Shown: positions 53,414 to 62,379 of the stretch, in pieces | Position numbering within the stretch: position 1 is the stretch's first letter | Layout: each line of letters opens with the position of its first letter | Position numbers and translations under genes: made by a program | Notes under the pieces: generated by a model | The model's database searches: none | Told to the model about the DNA's origin: nothing | The model's input: the letters and a program-made list of their open reading frames with translations, nothing else | From: Terriglobia bacterium | Lineage (GTDB): Bacteria; Acidobacteriota; Terriglobia; Acidiferrales; UBA7541 | Direction of reading: 5' to 3' | NCBI GenBank assembly: GCA_023512135.1 | Contig: JAIMAG010000008.1 | Span: 1 to 64,000, forward strand | DNA length: 64,000 nucleotides

Positions 53414-53760
53414 CAGGCAGGGATTCCCTTCAGCAGGCTTTGGATTTTGGCGGCCACATCGCCGATACGCACCGGACGCGTCAACAGTTGATCCGCGTTC
53501 TCCAGTTTTGGTGTCGGCTCCAGGGCCGAGGCGACGACCAGGATCGGCGTGTGTCCGTGCAGACGGGCGCGCCAACGCGCCGCCAGCGGGTATTCCGAAG
53601 CTTCGACCACAATCATGCTGGGCCGGTGCTCGGCGTCCACGGCCTGTGCTGCATCTCCCACCGTCGCAAATCCGAGCGTCTCGATGCCCTGCTCGCGCAG
53701 CTCGGCACGCAGTCCGGAGCGCAGCATCCAGTCGGAACTGATCACAAATACGGTAGCCAT
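53413..53760 (-). CDS. Receiver-like protein lacking the phospho-acceptor Asp
   Basis: 115 residues with a CheY-like layout: VFVISSDWMLRSGLRAELRE (beta1-alpha1), MIVVEASEYP at beta3, PILVVASA at beta4 and LLTRPVRIGDVAAKIQSLL at the end. At the acceptor position there is Glu53 instead of Asp, and the N-terminal acidic pair is reduced to one Asp (residue 10). The conserved Lys is Arg (TRP for KP). It is a pseudo-receiver that cannot be phosphorylated in the normal way; Glu may mimic the phosphorylated state (inference). Coupled to the MFS gene. Confidence 0.8.
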   Translation of the reverse strand: MATVFVISSDWMLRSGLRAELREQGIETLGFATVGDAAQAVDAEHRPSMIVVEASEYPLAARWRARLHGHTPILVVASALEPTPKLENADQLLTRPVRIGDVAAKIQSLLKGIPA

Positions 53761-53861
53761 TTGTGCTCCACGGCTCTCGCGACGAGTATATCATCCCGGA
53801 CGGCGCACCGGCCCCTGCCCGGCTCAGGCGCATTGCTGGACGGTTGTCTCGGGGGCTGGTC

Positions 53862-53870
53862 TGCTACAAT
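53862..53870 (+). promoter_or_regulatory. Extended -10 box (TGC-TACAAT) of the efflux adaptor gene
   Basis: TGC followed by TACAAT (53865-53870), 17 bases before the ATG at 53888. There is no clear ribosome site between them. Confidence 0.5.
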
Positions 53871-53887
53871 GTGACGGTTTGCTTGAC

Positions 53888-55135
53888 ATGTCGCAGCCGG
53901 TTACACAGTTTGCGCGCGCACGCGTCTGCTGTTTCGGTGGGTCGGTAGGGGTGTTAGTTGTTGCGCTGCTGCTGTTGGTCTCCTGCAATCGCCCGCCGGA
54001 AGTGGTGGTTGCCTCTGTCGAACGCCGTGACCTGAGCGCTTCGGTGTCCAGCAATGGCCGCGTAGAGCCGATTGACCCGGCGGTGCTGCGCGCGCTGTTT
54101 CCCACGTTTGTTGAGCGCGTGGTGGCGGTTGAGGGCCAGAAGGTTCGCGCGGGCGAGCTCCTGCTGGAGCTGGACGCCACCGAAGCGCGCGCGGAGCTGG
54201 CCCGCGCCCAGCAGGAGCTGATTGCTGCCGAGGAGTTGCTTCGTTCGGCCCGCGCCGGCGGCCCACCGGAGCAGTTGGCCCGGCTGGAAAGCGAGCTTCG
54301 CAAGGCGGAGGCGGAAACGACCCGCTTGCGCCAGCAGCAGGAAGCGCTCGAACGCTTGCTCGCCCGCCAGGCTGCTACCGAGGATGAAGTCGCCCGCGCC
54401 CGGCTCGCCCTCGAGCAGGCCGAAGCCGATCTTCACCGTCTCCGCCAGGAACGCGATGCGCTCGCCCACCAGGCCCGGGTGGATCGGGAACGCGCCGAAC
54501 AGATGATTGCCCGCGCGCAGAGCGAAATCCGCTCCTGGCAGCAAAAGCTGCGTTCAGCGCGACTGACGGCTCCGATCAGCGGCACCGTCTATTCGCTGCC
54601 GGTCAAGGCCGGCGATTATGTCCGTACGGGCGACCTGCTTGCCGAAGTCGCTGATCTCTCGCGCATCCGCGTGCGGGCCTTTGTGGACGAGCCCGAGCTG
54701 GGCCCGTTGGCCGTGGGCCAGCGGGTCGAAATCACCTGGGAGGCTCTGCCGGGCCGCCGCTGGTTCGGCCAGACCACGCAAATCCCCAAACAGGTGGTTC
54801 CCCGCGGCACCCGCAGTGTCGGTGAGGTGCTCTGCTCCATCGAAAACCCGGCGGGTGAACTGCTGCCCAACACAAACGTCTATGTTCGCATCGTAGTAGA
54901 AGAACGCAGCCAGGTGCTGGTTGTGCCCCGACCGGCCGTGCAGGAGGAAGGCGACCAGCGCTTCGTCTTCGTCGTGCGGGACGGTCGGCTGGAGCGCCGC
55001 ATGGTTCGGCTTGGCCTGGCCAGCACGCAATTCTACGAAATTCGCGAAGGGCTGCAGGAGGGCGAACTGGTCGCGCTGCCCGGTGCCGAACCGCTGGCAG
55101 CCGGCATGCGCGTCACGCCGCGAAGGCAGTCATGA
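53888..55135 (+). CDS. Efflux periplasmic adaptor, HlyD/MacA-like lipoprotein
   Basis: 415 residues from the ATG at 53888. Lipobox LLVSC33, barrel-sandwich half (RDLSASVSSNGRVEPIDPAV, VVAVEGQKVRAGELLLELD), a long helical hairpin (about 105-215, rich in E, R, A, L and Q), second lipoyl half (TAPISGTVYSLPVKAGDYV) and beta-barrel and membrane-proximal domains to the end. Adaptors of this type join an inner membrane ABC or RND pump to TolC. The MacB-like permease and TolC gene lie 2.5 kb downstream beyond a gene on the other strand. The stop overlaps the TPR gene (ATGA). Confidence 0.92.
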   Translation: MSQPVTQFARARVCCFGGSVGVLVVALLLLVSCNRPPEVVVASVERRDLSASVSSNGRVEPIDPAVLRALFPTFVERVVAVEGQKVRAGELLLELDATEARAELARAQQELIAAEELLRSARAGGPPEQLARLESELRKAEAETTRLRQQQEALERLLARQAATEDEVARARLALEQAEADLHRLRQERDALAHQARVDRERAEQMIARAQSEIRSWQQKLRSARLTAPISGTVYSLPVKAGDYVRTGDLLAEVADLSRIRVRAFVDEPELGPLAVGQRVEITWEALPGRRWFGQTTQIPKQVVPRGTRSVGEVLCSIENPAGELLPNTNVYVRIVVEERSQVLVVPRPAVQEEGDQRFVFVVRDGRLERRMVRLGLASTQFYEIREGLQEGELVALPGAEPLAAGMRVTPRRQS

Positions 55136-56103
55136 AGTGGCCCGTCCCCGTTCTTCTCGCCGCTCTGCTCACCGCCGGACCGGCCGTTTCCGCCCAGCAG
55201 GAGCTGGAAACGGCCCGCCAGCAGTTTGAAGTCGGCCGCTACGACGCCGTCATTGCCACATTGACTGCTGCCCTGGCCAAGCAGCCCAACAATCCGGAAT
55301 TTCATTTCTGGCTTGCCCGCGCCTATTTCGAACTCGACGACTACAACCGCGCCATTCAGGCTGCCGAACGGGCCGTCGCCCTTGTTCCCTCCAATTCGGA
55401 GTTTCACTACTGGCTCGCTCGTGCCTACGGGCGCAAAGCTTCGCGCGAACGCAGTTTCTCGTACGCGAGAAAAACGAAGGCCGCGTTTGAAGAAGCCGTC
55501 CGCACCGACCCCAACAACATCGCTGCCCGCCGCGCGCTGGCCGAATACTACGCCCGCGCGCCGTGGATCGCCGGTGGCAGCGATGGCAAGGCCCGGGAGC
55601 AATGCCGCGCCGTCGCGCGCCTGGATCCCGTTGAAGGGCATCTCTGCTGGGCCACGTACTGGCTGGAAGCCGACGAAGCTGCGCGCGCCGAACAGGAATA
55701 TCGTCGCGCCCTCGCGCTGCGACCCGACCGCCTTGAGTCTTACCTTGAGGTGATCGAGTTCTACGAAAGCCGCAACGATCCCGCCGCGATGGAAAACGTT
55801 CTGCGGGCTGCCGAGGCGCTGGAGACCACCGATCCCCGCTTGGACTACTACCGCGGTGTCGCACGCGTTCTGGCTGGAGATCGCCTCGAGCAGGCCGAAC
55901 AGTTCCTGCAGAACTATCTGGCCCGCGCGCCGCGCCGCAATGACTGGCCTCCGCTCGCCGCCGCCCACGAATGGCTCGGCCGGCTCTACGAAAAGCAGGG
56001 TCGGCCGCGCGAAGCTGCCGAACGCTACCGCGCGGCGATCGAACTCGACCCCCGACGCGATTCTGCGCGCACGGCACTCCAGCGAATCGAAAGGAACCTC
56101 TAG
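55132..56103 (+). CDS. Exported TPR-repeat protein
   Basis: 323 residues. Signal peptide (1-21, cut near SAQQ), then about seven TPR units (LETARQQFEVGRYDAVIATL, PEFHFWLARAYFELDDYNRA, and so on to the end, AAERYRAAIELDPRRDSA). TPR proteins are periplasmic or outer-membrane-linked scaffolds. Coupled by a four-base overlap to the efflux adaptor, so it may help assemble that pump (inference). Confidence 0.88.
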   Translation: MKWPVPVLLAALLTAGPAVSAQQELETARQQFEVGRYDAVIATLTAALAKQPNNPEFHFWLARAYFELDDYNRAIQAAERAVALVPSNSEFHYWLARAYGRKASRERSFSYARKTKAAFEEAVRTDPNNIAARRALAEYYARAPWIAGGSDGKAREQCRAVARLDPVEGHLCWATYWLEADEAARAEQEYRRALALRPDRLESYLEVIEFYESRNDPAAMENVLRAAEALETTDPRLDYYRGVARVLAGDRLEQAEQFLQNYLARAPRRNDWPPLAAAHEWLGRLYEKQGRPREAAERYRAAIELDPRRDSARTALQRIERNL

Positions 56104-56211
56104 CCGGCGGAGAGCAAACTTAGCTGGCCGTCGCACCCGTCGCGCGGAAGTCTGCCGGGGTATTTGCGCGCACTGTGGTTTGTTGCTCGCCTTCGGAACG
56201 GCGGCTCGCTG

Positions 56212-57507
56212 TCACGCTTTCGATGAGCGTTCCACGTGCACCCGGCGCCAGACGGGCAGCAAATCCTCGACCAGTACGTCGCGCCAGCTGGGCCAGTGCT
56301 GTTCGATTCGCGCACGCGCCGCTGCTCCGATGGCGCGCCGTCGCCCGGCATCACGACACAGCGCGCCGAGCGTTTCGGCCCAGGCTTCTTCTTCAGCGCG
56401 GGCCACCGTGATGCCGTCCACGCCGGGTCGTTCGATCAGGGCAGCCGCTCCGCCCCGTGACGCTACAACCACCGGCAGGCCGCTCGCCATGGCCTCGAGC
56501 ACCACGTTGGGGAAAATTTCCAGTTCCGAGGGCAGGGCAAAAAGGTCGGCACTGGCATACAGGCGCGCCAGAGTGGGCTGAGGCAACGGGCCGGTCAGCG
56601 TGAGCTTGGTCCCGAGAAGCTCGCGCAGCGCATCCCCCTGTCCGCCCCGGCCGGCAAATACCGCGTGGATGTGCTCGCCCCGCTCCAGAAGTCGGCGCAC
56701 CGCTCGCGCCAGCAGCGTCACGTTTTTGTCTGGCGTCAGACGGCCCACATACAAAATGACGACTTCTGCGTCGTCGATTCCCCAGGTCTGCCGCAGCCAG
56801 CCGCGGTCGCGTCGCGCCGGATGAAACAACTGCCGGTCGATTCCGCGACGCAGCACCGAAGTGCGCTGCGCCGGCAGGACGACCGACCGGCTCCCCGCGT
56901 AGGCGTGCGAAGAAGTCAGCACCCAGTCGCACTGGTGCAGATAGTGCTGCAGACGACGGTCTTTGCGGGACCCGAATCGTTCTGCCCATTGTCGGTCTTC
57001 CACCAGCCAGCGCCCCAGCCGTCCGGTGCCGAACAACCGGTGCAAAATCTCCGCGGCATAGACGCGCGTGTATCCGGGCGTGTCCGTATGCAGCGATGTG
57101 ACCAGGGGGCGTCCGTGCCGACGCGCGAACAGCAGCGCAGTCCGTGCCATGGCAAAGTACGCGTCGGTGGTGTGCAGCACATCATGCTTGCCCAGGCGCA
57201 TCCACAGCTCAGGGTGGAAGGGGGCCAGGTCCGTGTGGTCGGCAATTCCGTCCAGAAAACCGAAGCGGTCCGTGCCCAGCACGGCCGGCAGCGTCTGATG
57301 GCGGGCGTGCGCGTGGACGGGGATGCAGCTCACCTGCTGCCCCAGCGAGTAGAGGGTCAGGTCCACCTCGTCGTCGGCCGCGACTGCTTCGGCCAACCGT
57401 TCCCACGACTTCACATGTCCGCCGGCTGCATCATACAGATAGAGGTCGAGCAGGACCGCCACGGAAAGCGGCTGGCGACGTGGCTGATGAATCTGCGTCA
57501 TCGGCAC
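56212..57507 (-). CDS. Glycosyltransferase family 4
   Basis: 431 residues (429 if the ATG at 57501 is used). N-terminal acceptor domain with LYLYDAAGGHVKSWERLAEA, C-terminal domain with VVILYVGRLTPDKNVTLLARAV, FALPSELEIFPNVVLEAMASGLPVV (quoted in parts: SELEIFPNVVLEAMASG) carrying the EX7E motif for nucleotide sugar binding. It is a retaining GT-B enzyme that adds a sugar to a lipid or glycan acceptor. It interrupts the plus-strand efflux genes on the opposite strand. Confidence 0.9.
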   Translation of the reverse strand: MPMTQIHQPRRQPLSVAVLLDLYLYDAAGGHVKSWERLAEAVAADDEVDLTLYSLGQQVSCIPVHAHARHQTLPAVLGTDRFGFLDGIADHTDLAPFHPELWMRLGKHDVLHTTDAYFAMARTALLFARRHGRPLVTSLHTDTPGYTRVYAAEILHRLFGTGRLGRWLVEDRQWAERFGSRKDRRLQHYLHQCDWVLTSSHAYAGSRSVVLPAQRTSVLRRGIDRQLFHPARRDRGWLRQTWGIDDAEVVILYVGRLTPDKNVTLLARAVRRLLERGEHIHAVFAGRGGQGDALRELLGTKLTLTGPLPQPTLARLYASADLFALPSELEIFPNVVLEAMASGLPVVVASRGGAAALIERPGVDGITVARAEEEAWAETLGALCRDAGRRRAIGAAARARIEQHWPSWRDVLVEDLLPVWRRVHVERSSKA

Positions 57508-57605
57508 TGCTGACCGCGACTGCCGGCCAGCGTTTTACGATACCAGAACCCTGGCGCCGGCGCGGTTCCGAAGAGGTCATCCGGAAGGACGCTGCGCGCC
57601 AAGTC

Positions 57606-57614
57606 TGTTATATT
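57606..57614 (+). promoter_or_regulatory. -10 box (TATATT) before the MacB-like gene
   Basis: TATATT at 57609-57614, with the ATG at 57668. The -35 region is not clear. It would serve the run macB-like, TolC, DMT pair and hpnI. Confidence 0.35.
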
Positions 57615-57667
57615 GATTCCTCGTTGCAGCGCCTGCGACCGGTTGTCGGCGAGAGGGCTCCGAAGCC

Positions 57668-58873
57668 ATGTTCAACCGCGAAATCATTCAGGTGGCACTC
57701 GACGCGCTCCGCGCCAACAAAACCAAGGCGTTTCTGACGGCCCTGGGTGTGGTGATCGGCAGCGCCTGCATCGTGCTTGTGGTCACCATCGCCCTCTCCG
57801 GCAAACAGTACATCATGGCGCAGATCGAAGGCATCGGCTCGAACATCGTCTATGCCAAACACATCCTGGAAGACCCGGAACAGCTTCTCACGGCCGCCAG
57901 CGACGAAATCACTCTGGAGGATATGGAAGCCGTCCGCCAGCAGATTCCCCAGGTCGTTGCCGTGGCCGGCACGCGGAACCTCCCCACGACCGTGGTTACC
58001 CCGGGCGGAGTCCGTCCGGTGGATTTGGTCGGGGTCACGCAGGAATTTCAGCGCATCCGCAACCTAGTGGTCCTCCGCGGACGCTTCCTCGATGCGCAGG
58101 ATTTTGCCGCGCATGCCAAGGTCTGCGTGATTACCGAAGAACTCGCCCGCCGGGCCTTCCCTTACGAAGATCCGGTTGGCAAAGACCTCCGCGTCGGCGA
58201 GCTGCGCTTCACGGTGGTCGGCGTCTTTCGGGAACGCATCTCGACCTTCGGCCAGTCGGAAATCAAGGAAGAATCCGTCGTCGTCCCGTTGCCAGTGTTC
58301 AACTATTACACGGAAGAGGATTTCATCCGGGTGCTCTATGCGCAGGCGGCCCGACCGGAAGATGTGCCCTGGGTGACCCAGCGTGTCGAAGAAATCCTGC
58401 GCAGCCGCCACCGGCCCGGGGCCACCTACCGCGCGCAGAATCTGACGGCGCTGCTCGAAACGGCCGGGAAGATTTCCCTTACGCTCACCATTGTCCTGTT
58501 GCTGATTGCGTTCATCGCTCTGGTGATCAGCGGCATCGGCATCATGAACATCATGCTGGTGACGGTCACGCAGCGCACCCGAGAAATCGGCATTCGCAAG
58601 GCCATCGGAGCACGTCGCCGCGAAATTCTTTCGCAATTTCTACTCGAAGCTTTGCTGATCAGTGGCTCCGGAGCCGTGGTCGGCATTCTGCTCGCCGTCA
58701 GCATACCCGCTCTGGTGCGCGCCTTTGTGCCGCAGGGATTGCCGGTGCCGATTTCGGGCCTTTCGGTTGTGGTGGCTTTCCTGGCCTCCTGTCTGACCGG
58801 TATCATCTTTGGTTACCTGCCCGCCAGCCGGGCAGCAAAACTTCCTCCCACGGAATCGTTGCGCTATGAATAA
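57668..58873 (+). CDS. ABC transporter permease, MacB-like
   Basis: 401 residues. One N-terminal helix (AFLTALGVVIGSACIVLVV, about 20-40), a MacB periplasmic domain (about 45-265), and three C-terminal helices in the FtsX fold (about 275-395) ending in LPPTESLRYE. The ATPase domain found in MacB itself is absent, and no ATP-binding gene is next to it. It would need an ATPase from elsewhere. It overlaps the TolC-type gene by eight bases. Confidence 0.92.
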   Translation: MFNREIIQVALDALRANKTKAFLTALGVVIGSACIVLVVTIALSGKQYIMAQIEGIGSNIVYAKHILEDPEQLLTAASDEITLEDMEAVRQQIPQVVAVAGTRNLPTTVVTPGGVRPVDLVGVTQEFQRIRNLVVLRGRFLDAQDFAAHAKVCVITEELARRAFPYEDPVGKDLRVGELRFTVVGVFRERISTFGQSEIKEESVVVPLPVFNYYTEEDFIRVLYAQAARPEDVPWVTQRVEEILRSRHRPGATYRAQNLTALLETAGKISLTLTIVLLLIAFIALVISGIGIMNIMLVTVTQRTREIGIRKAIGARRREILSQFLLEALLISGSGAVVGILLAVSIPALVRAFVPQGLPVPISGLSVVVAFLASCLTGIIFGYLPASRAAKLPPTESLRYE

Positions 58874-60182
58874 CCGCATTCGCATGGCGATGACCCTGGT
58901 GCTGGTTCTGCTGCTCGGGGGGACAACCCCGGCACAGCAGCCTGAACTGGCACCCGAAGTGAAAATCGAGCGCATCTCGCTCCGCCAGGCGCTTGCCCTG
59001 GCCTTGCAGAACAGCCGCGAACTCGTCCTGGCGCGCATCCAGCATACCGTTGCGGAAAATCTGGCCGGTCTGAACCGCTCCCAGTTCCGGCCGAATCTGT
59101 TCGTAGGGTCGGCCGCCGCCGCCACCCGCGGCCTGCCGGCCACACCCGGCGGTCAGGCGCCTTCCGTGTTCAACTTGGCGTACACGCAGACGCTGTTCGA
59201 TGGCCCGCGCCGCGGTCAGCTCCGTGCCGCCGAAGAACGGGCGGAAATCCAGCGGCTGGCGGTGGAGCAGACCCGCGACGCAATCGTCATCGAAACCGCT
59301 TCCGTTTATCTCGAGCTGGGCAAGGTGCGCCGGGCGCTGGATTTGCTCCGCGCCGAACGGGCCAGTGCTTCCCGGATCGTTCAGTACACAGAGCTTCGCG
59401 CCCGCGAGGGCCTCGAACTGCCCATCGAAGTCACCCGCACCCAGCTCCTGCAAGCCCGGATCGAGCAGGCCCTGGTGCAGCTCGAAGGCCGGGAAGAACT
59501 GCTCGAATCGCGCCTGCGTCAGTTGACCGGCATCGGCCCGGAGCGCCGCATCGAAGTGACGGCCGATGAGCTCCCGCTCGAAGCTGCTCAGCCTGTCTCC
59601 GAGCTCATCGCCGCCGCCCTGCAGAACAATCTCGAGCTGCGCCAGGCGGAACACGAACGCCGCGCCCGCCAGCTCCGTCTGCAGGGCGAACGCCAGGGCT
59701 TCTGGCCCTCCTTCGAATTCTTCAGCCAGTACAGCCTGCTCTCCCGGTTCAACAATTTCGACGATTTCTTCAACCGCTTCGAGCGCCACAACGTCAATGC
59801 GGGCATCCGCATCACCATCCCGATTTTCAGCGCGCGCACCAGCGCCGCTGCGCGCCTGGCCGAAAGTGAACTGGCCGAAGCCGATCTCGCCCTGCAGCAG
59901 CGCCGCGCCGCGCTCGAACTCGACGTGCGGCAGCAGGCGCGCCGCGTTCGTGAACAGGAAGCTGCCGGCGAAGTGGCCCGCCTGGAACTGAAACTCGCTC
60001 AGGAATCGCTCCGTCTGGTTCAGTCCCGCTTCGAAGAAGGCCGCGCCAGCCTTCGCGAACTCGAGCAGGCCCGCCTGGACGAGCACAATCGCTGGCGTGA
60101 GTTCCTCGACGCCCAGTTTGAGCGCCAGAAGGCCCAGCTCGAGCTGCTCCGGCTGACCGGTCAGTTGAGCCGCCTCTTCTGA
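58866..60182 (+). CDS. Outer membrane efflux protein, TolC family
   Basis: 438 residues from the ATG at 58866. Signal peptide (about 1-23), then two OEP repeats with long coiled-coil helices: ISLRQALALALQNSRELVLAR and, in the second half, VSELIAAALQNNLELRQAEHE; FNLAYTQTLFDGPRR marks the beta strands. It forms a trimeric outer membrane channel for the efflux pump. Its start lies within the end of the MacB-like gene, indicating one operon. Confidence 0.92.
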   Translation: MNNRIRMAMTLVLVLLLGGTTPAQQPELAPEVKIERISLRQALALALQNSRELVLARIQHTVAENLAGLNRSQFRPNLFVGSAAAATRGLPATPGGQAPSVFNLAYTQTLFDGPRRGQLRAAEERAEIQRLAVEQTRDAIVIETASVYLELGKVRRALDLLRAERASASRIVQYTELRAREGLELPIEVTRTQLLQARIEQALVQLEGREELLESRLRQLTGIGPERRIEVTADELPLEAAQPVSELIAAALQNNLELRQAEHERRARQLRLQGERQGFWPSFEFFSQYSLLSRFNNFDDFFNRFERHNVNAGIRITIPIFSARTSAAARLAESELAEADLALQQRRAALELDVRQQARRVREQEAAGEVARLELKLAQESLRLVQSRFEEGRASLRELEQARLDEHNRWREFLDAQFERQKAQLELLRLTGQLSRLF

Positions 60183-60189
60183 GCCGCGA

Positions 60190-60636
60190 ATGCCGATGCC
60201 CATGCGCACCGCTTTCCCGCACGCCAGCCGGCCCGTGCGCCTCCGCCTGCGCACCTATGCTTTCATCCTCGCCTTGGTGATGTTTTCCTCGGTCGGCAAT
60301 CTGTTCCTCAGCCTGGCCATGAAGCGCATTGGCGATCCGCACGCCTGGACGGCCACCGCTCTGTTCGAACACCTGCTGCGCATCCTCTCCAGCGGCAACA
60401 TCTGGATTGGCATCGCTTTTCAGCTTCTCTTTTTTGTCTGCTATCTGACGGTGCTTTCCTGGGCCGATTTCAGTTTTGTCAAACCGAGCATGGCCATTGG
60501 CTACGCGCTGGTCACTCTGTTGGGGGCGCTGGTGCTGGGCGAGCCGGTCAGCTTGCTGCGATGGTTCGGTGTGGCGCTGATCTGCTCCGGAGTCGCGCTC
60601 GTTGCTCGCACCGATGTTCGTACGACGCCGTCATGA
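60190..60636 (+). CDS. Half-size DMT/SMR-like membrane protein, first of a pair
   Basis: 148 residues, four helices. Residues 20-45 (YAFILALVMFSSVGNLFLSL), 65-90 (NIWIGIAFQLLFFVCYLTVL), 95-118 (SMAIGYALVTLLGALVLGE) and 122-140 (WFGVALICSGVALVA). The last block is the EamA-type end. Proteins of this size work as dimers, for example ArnE/ArnF that flip undecaprenyl-linked sugars, or EmrE. It overlaps the second gene by four bases (ATGA), which suggests a heterodimer. Confidence 0.8.
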   Translation: MPMPMRTAFPHASRPVRLRLRTYAFILALVMFSSVGNLFLSLAMKRIGDPHAWTATALFEHLLRILSSGNIWIGIAFQLLFFVCYLTVLSWADFSFVKPSMAIGYALVTLLGALVLGEPVSLLRWFGVALICSGVALVARTDVRTTPS

Positions 60637-61007
60637 ACCTGCTTTCGACGATCTACCTGGCTCTTGTCGTGCTCGCCGGTACCGGCGGTCACCTGGCGAC
60701 CAAGCAGGCGCTGCGCCGGGTCGGCGAAGTGAAACGCCTTCGCCCGGGCCCCATCCTGCGCATGCTTGCCCGGGTGATGCGCCAGCCCTGGTTCTGGACG
60801 GGCATTGTGCTGATGACCATTTCGTTTTTTTCGCTGCTCGCCCTGCTCGCTCGCGAACCGCTCAGCCTGGCGGTGCCGGCCACCGCTCTCAGCTATGTGG
60901 TCGGCACGTTCGGCGCACGGTGGCTGCTCGGCGAGCAGGTCAGTCCTGCTCGCTGGCTTGGCGTGCTGCTGGTTTGCGCAGGTGTAACTCTGGTCTCGCT
61001 CGGCTGA
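60633..61007 (+). CDS. Half-size DMT/SMR-like membrane protein, second of a pair
   Basis: 124 residues from the ATG at 60633, four helices (about 2-20, 48-68, 76-95, 102-122) with LSLAVPATALSYVVGTFGARWLLGE and WLGVLLVCAGVTLVSL. It is similar in layout to the first member but distinct. The hpnI-like gene follows 55 bases later. Confidence 0.8.
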   Translation: MNLLSTIYLALVVLAGTGGHLATKQALRRVGEVKRLRPGPILRMLARVMRQPWFWTGIVLMTISFFSLLALLAREPLSLAVPATALSYVVGTFGARWLLGEQVSPARWLGVLLVCAGVTLVSLG

Positions 61008-61062
61008 ACCCGCGCGGCCCGCAGGGTTTGACCGGGCAGCAGGAGAGGGAAGGGAACACGGC

Positions 61063-62256
61063 GTGGTGACGTTGCTGCGCTGGACAATCCTGATCGCCGC
61101 CTTGGCCCCGCTGGTGTATTACATCCTGGTGCTGCTGGCGGCGCGTCGCTTCGCGCGTGACCAGCACACGGCCCGAAGTGCCGACCCCTTCACCCCGCCC
61201 ATCAGCGTGCTGAAGCCCATTCGCGGCTTGGACCGCAACGCCCGCGAAAATTTTGCCAGCTTCTTTCGCCTCGACTATCCGGTTTACGAGATCCTGTTCT
61301 GCGCCAGTGACCCTGATGACCCGGCCGTGCCCGTTGTCGAGCAGGTGATGCGCGAGTTCCCGCACGTGCCCGTTCGCCTGCTGATCGGTGCCGAACCGCT
61401 CGGGGTGAACGACCGCATCAACAAGCTCTGCCGGCTGGCACGCGAAGCCCGCTACGACCTGCTGGTGATTACCGATAGCGATGTGCGCGTCGAGCCGGAA
61501 TTTCTCCGCGCCTTCGCTGCCGCTTTCCGCGACCCTCGCACCGGCGCCGCCATGATGCTGTTCCGCAGCGATGTGGATGGTTCGCTCGTCTCCCGCCTCG
61601 ACTGTCTCGGCGTCGGCAACGACTTCTGGTCCTCGGCGCTGGTGGCCATCTGGCTGGAGGGCGGTGCCCGGTTCATCCACGGGGCGGCCATGGCGACCCG
61701 GCGCGAGCGCCTGGCGGAAATCGGGGGGTTCGAAGCCATGGTGCATCACCAGCTCGATGATTTTCTGCTCGGCCACCGCATGGCGCGTGCCGGCCACCAC
61801 GTTGCGCTCGTCCCGCCTGCGTTTTGGATGGTGTATGCCTCCGCCGGCTGGCGCGAATACCTGCGTCACGAGCTGATGCGGTATGTGCGCTTCCGCCACG
61901 TGCGTCCGGCTGGCTATGCCGGCATGCTGTTCACCTATGGACTGCCCTGGTCGCTCGCCGCCGTGGCTGCCGCTCCTTCGGCATCGGTCGGACTGGCGTA
62001 TCTGGTTGCTTATCTGCTGTTGCGCTATGTTTCGGTTTGGGTGGTCGGTGTCGGCGTGCTGGACGACCCGGCTGTGCGCCGCTCCTGGTGGCTGGCGCCG
62101 CTGCGGGACGCCGTTGCTTTCCCGATCTGGCTGGCCGGCTTTGCCAGCCAGCGCTTCCGCTGGCGCGGACAGGAATTTCGCGTGGAAAAGGGAGGTCGCC
62201 TGGTGCCCGTCGTGCCATCGGCCCGTGCAGTTGACGAGCGGGCCTCGCGTCGGTAA
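61063..62256 (+). CDS. hpnI: Glycosyltransferase, hopanoid-associated HpnI/GT21 type
   Basis: 397 residues, GTG start at 61063. N-terminal helix (LLRWTILIAALAPLVYYILV), then a GT-A domain with PISVLKPIRGLD, ITDSDVRV (DxD), HHQLDDFLLGHRM and the acceptor-side RYVRFRH, and four C-terminal helices. HpnI belongs to the ceramide glucosyltransferase-like group and transfers N-acetylglucosamine to bacteriohopanetetrol in other bacteria. Here (Q/R)xxRW is replaced by RYVRF. No other hopanoid gene is in the window, so a different lipid acceptor is possible. The two half-size DMT genes precede it. Confidence 0.82.
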   Translation: MVTLLRWTILIAALAPLVYYILVLLAARRFARDQHTARSADPFTPPISVLKPIRGLDRNARENFASFFRLDYPVYEILFCASDPDDPAVPVVEQVMREFPHVPVRLLIGAEPLGVNDRINKLCRLAREARYDLLVITDSDVRVEPEFLRAFAAAFRDPRTGAAMMLFRSDVDGSLVSRLDCLGVGNDFWSSALVAIWLEGGARFIHGAAMATRRERLAEIGGFEAMVHHQLDDFLLGHRMARAGHHVALVPPAFWMVYASAGWREYLRHELMRYVRFRHVRPAGYAGMLFTYGLPWSLAAVAAAPSASVGLAYLVAYLLLRYVSVWVVGVGVLDDPAVRRSWWLAPLRDAVAFPIWLAGFASQRFRWRGQEFRVEKGGRLVPVVPSARAVDERASRR

Positions 62257-62265
62257 ATTGATTGC

Positions 62266-62295
62266 GCGGGTCGGTTCGGCGACCCGCATTTGTTT
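62266..62295 (+). terminator. Intrinsic terminator after the hpnI-like gene
   Basis: GCGGGTCG (62266-62273) pairs with CGACCCGC (62280-62287), 6-base loop, then ATTTGTTT. It separates the operon from the tRNA gene. Confidence 0.7.
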
Positions 62296-62304
62296 CCCGC
62301 CGGC

Positions 62305-62379
62305 TGGGAGGTCGTCCAATCGGTAGGACATCAGACTCTGGATCTGAGTATCCTGGTTCGAGTCCAGGCCTCCCAGCCA
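62305..62379 (+). tRNA. tRNA-Gln (anticodon CTG)
   Basis: Full cloverleaf: acceptor TGGGAGG / CCTCCCA (62305-62311 / 62369-62375), D-arm GTCC..GGAC, anticodon stem TCAGA / TCTGA with loop CTCTGGA (anticodon CTG), T-arm CCTGG-TTCGAGT-CCAGG, discriminator G and encoded CCA (62377-62379). The U at the first position is typical of tRNA-Gln. Confidence 0.96.
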
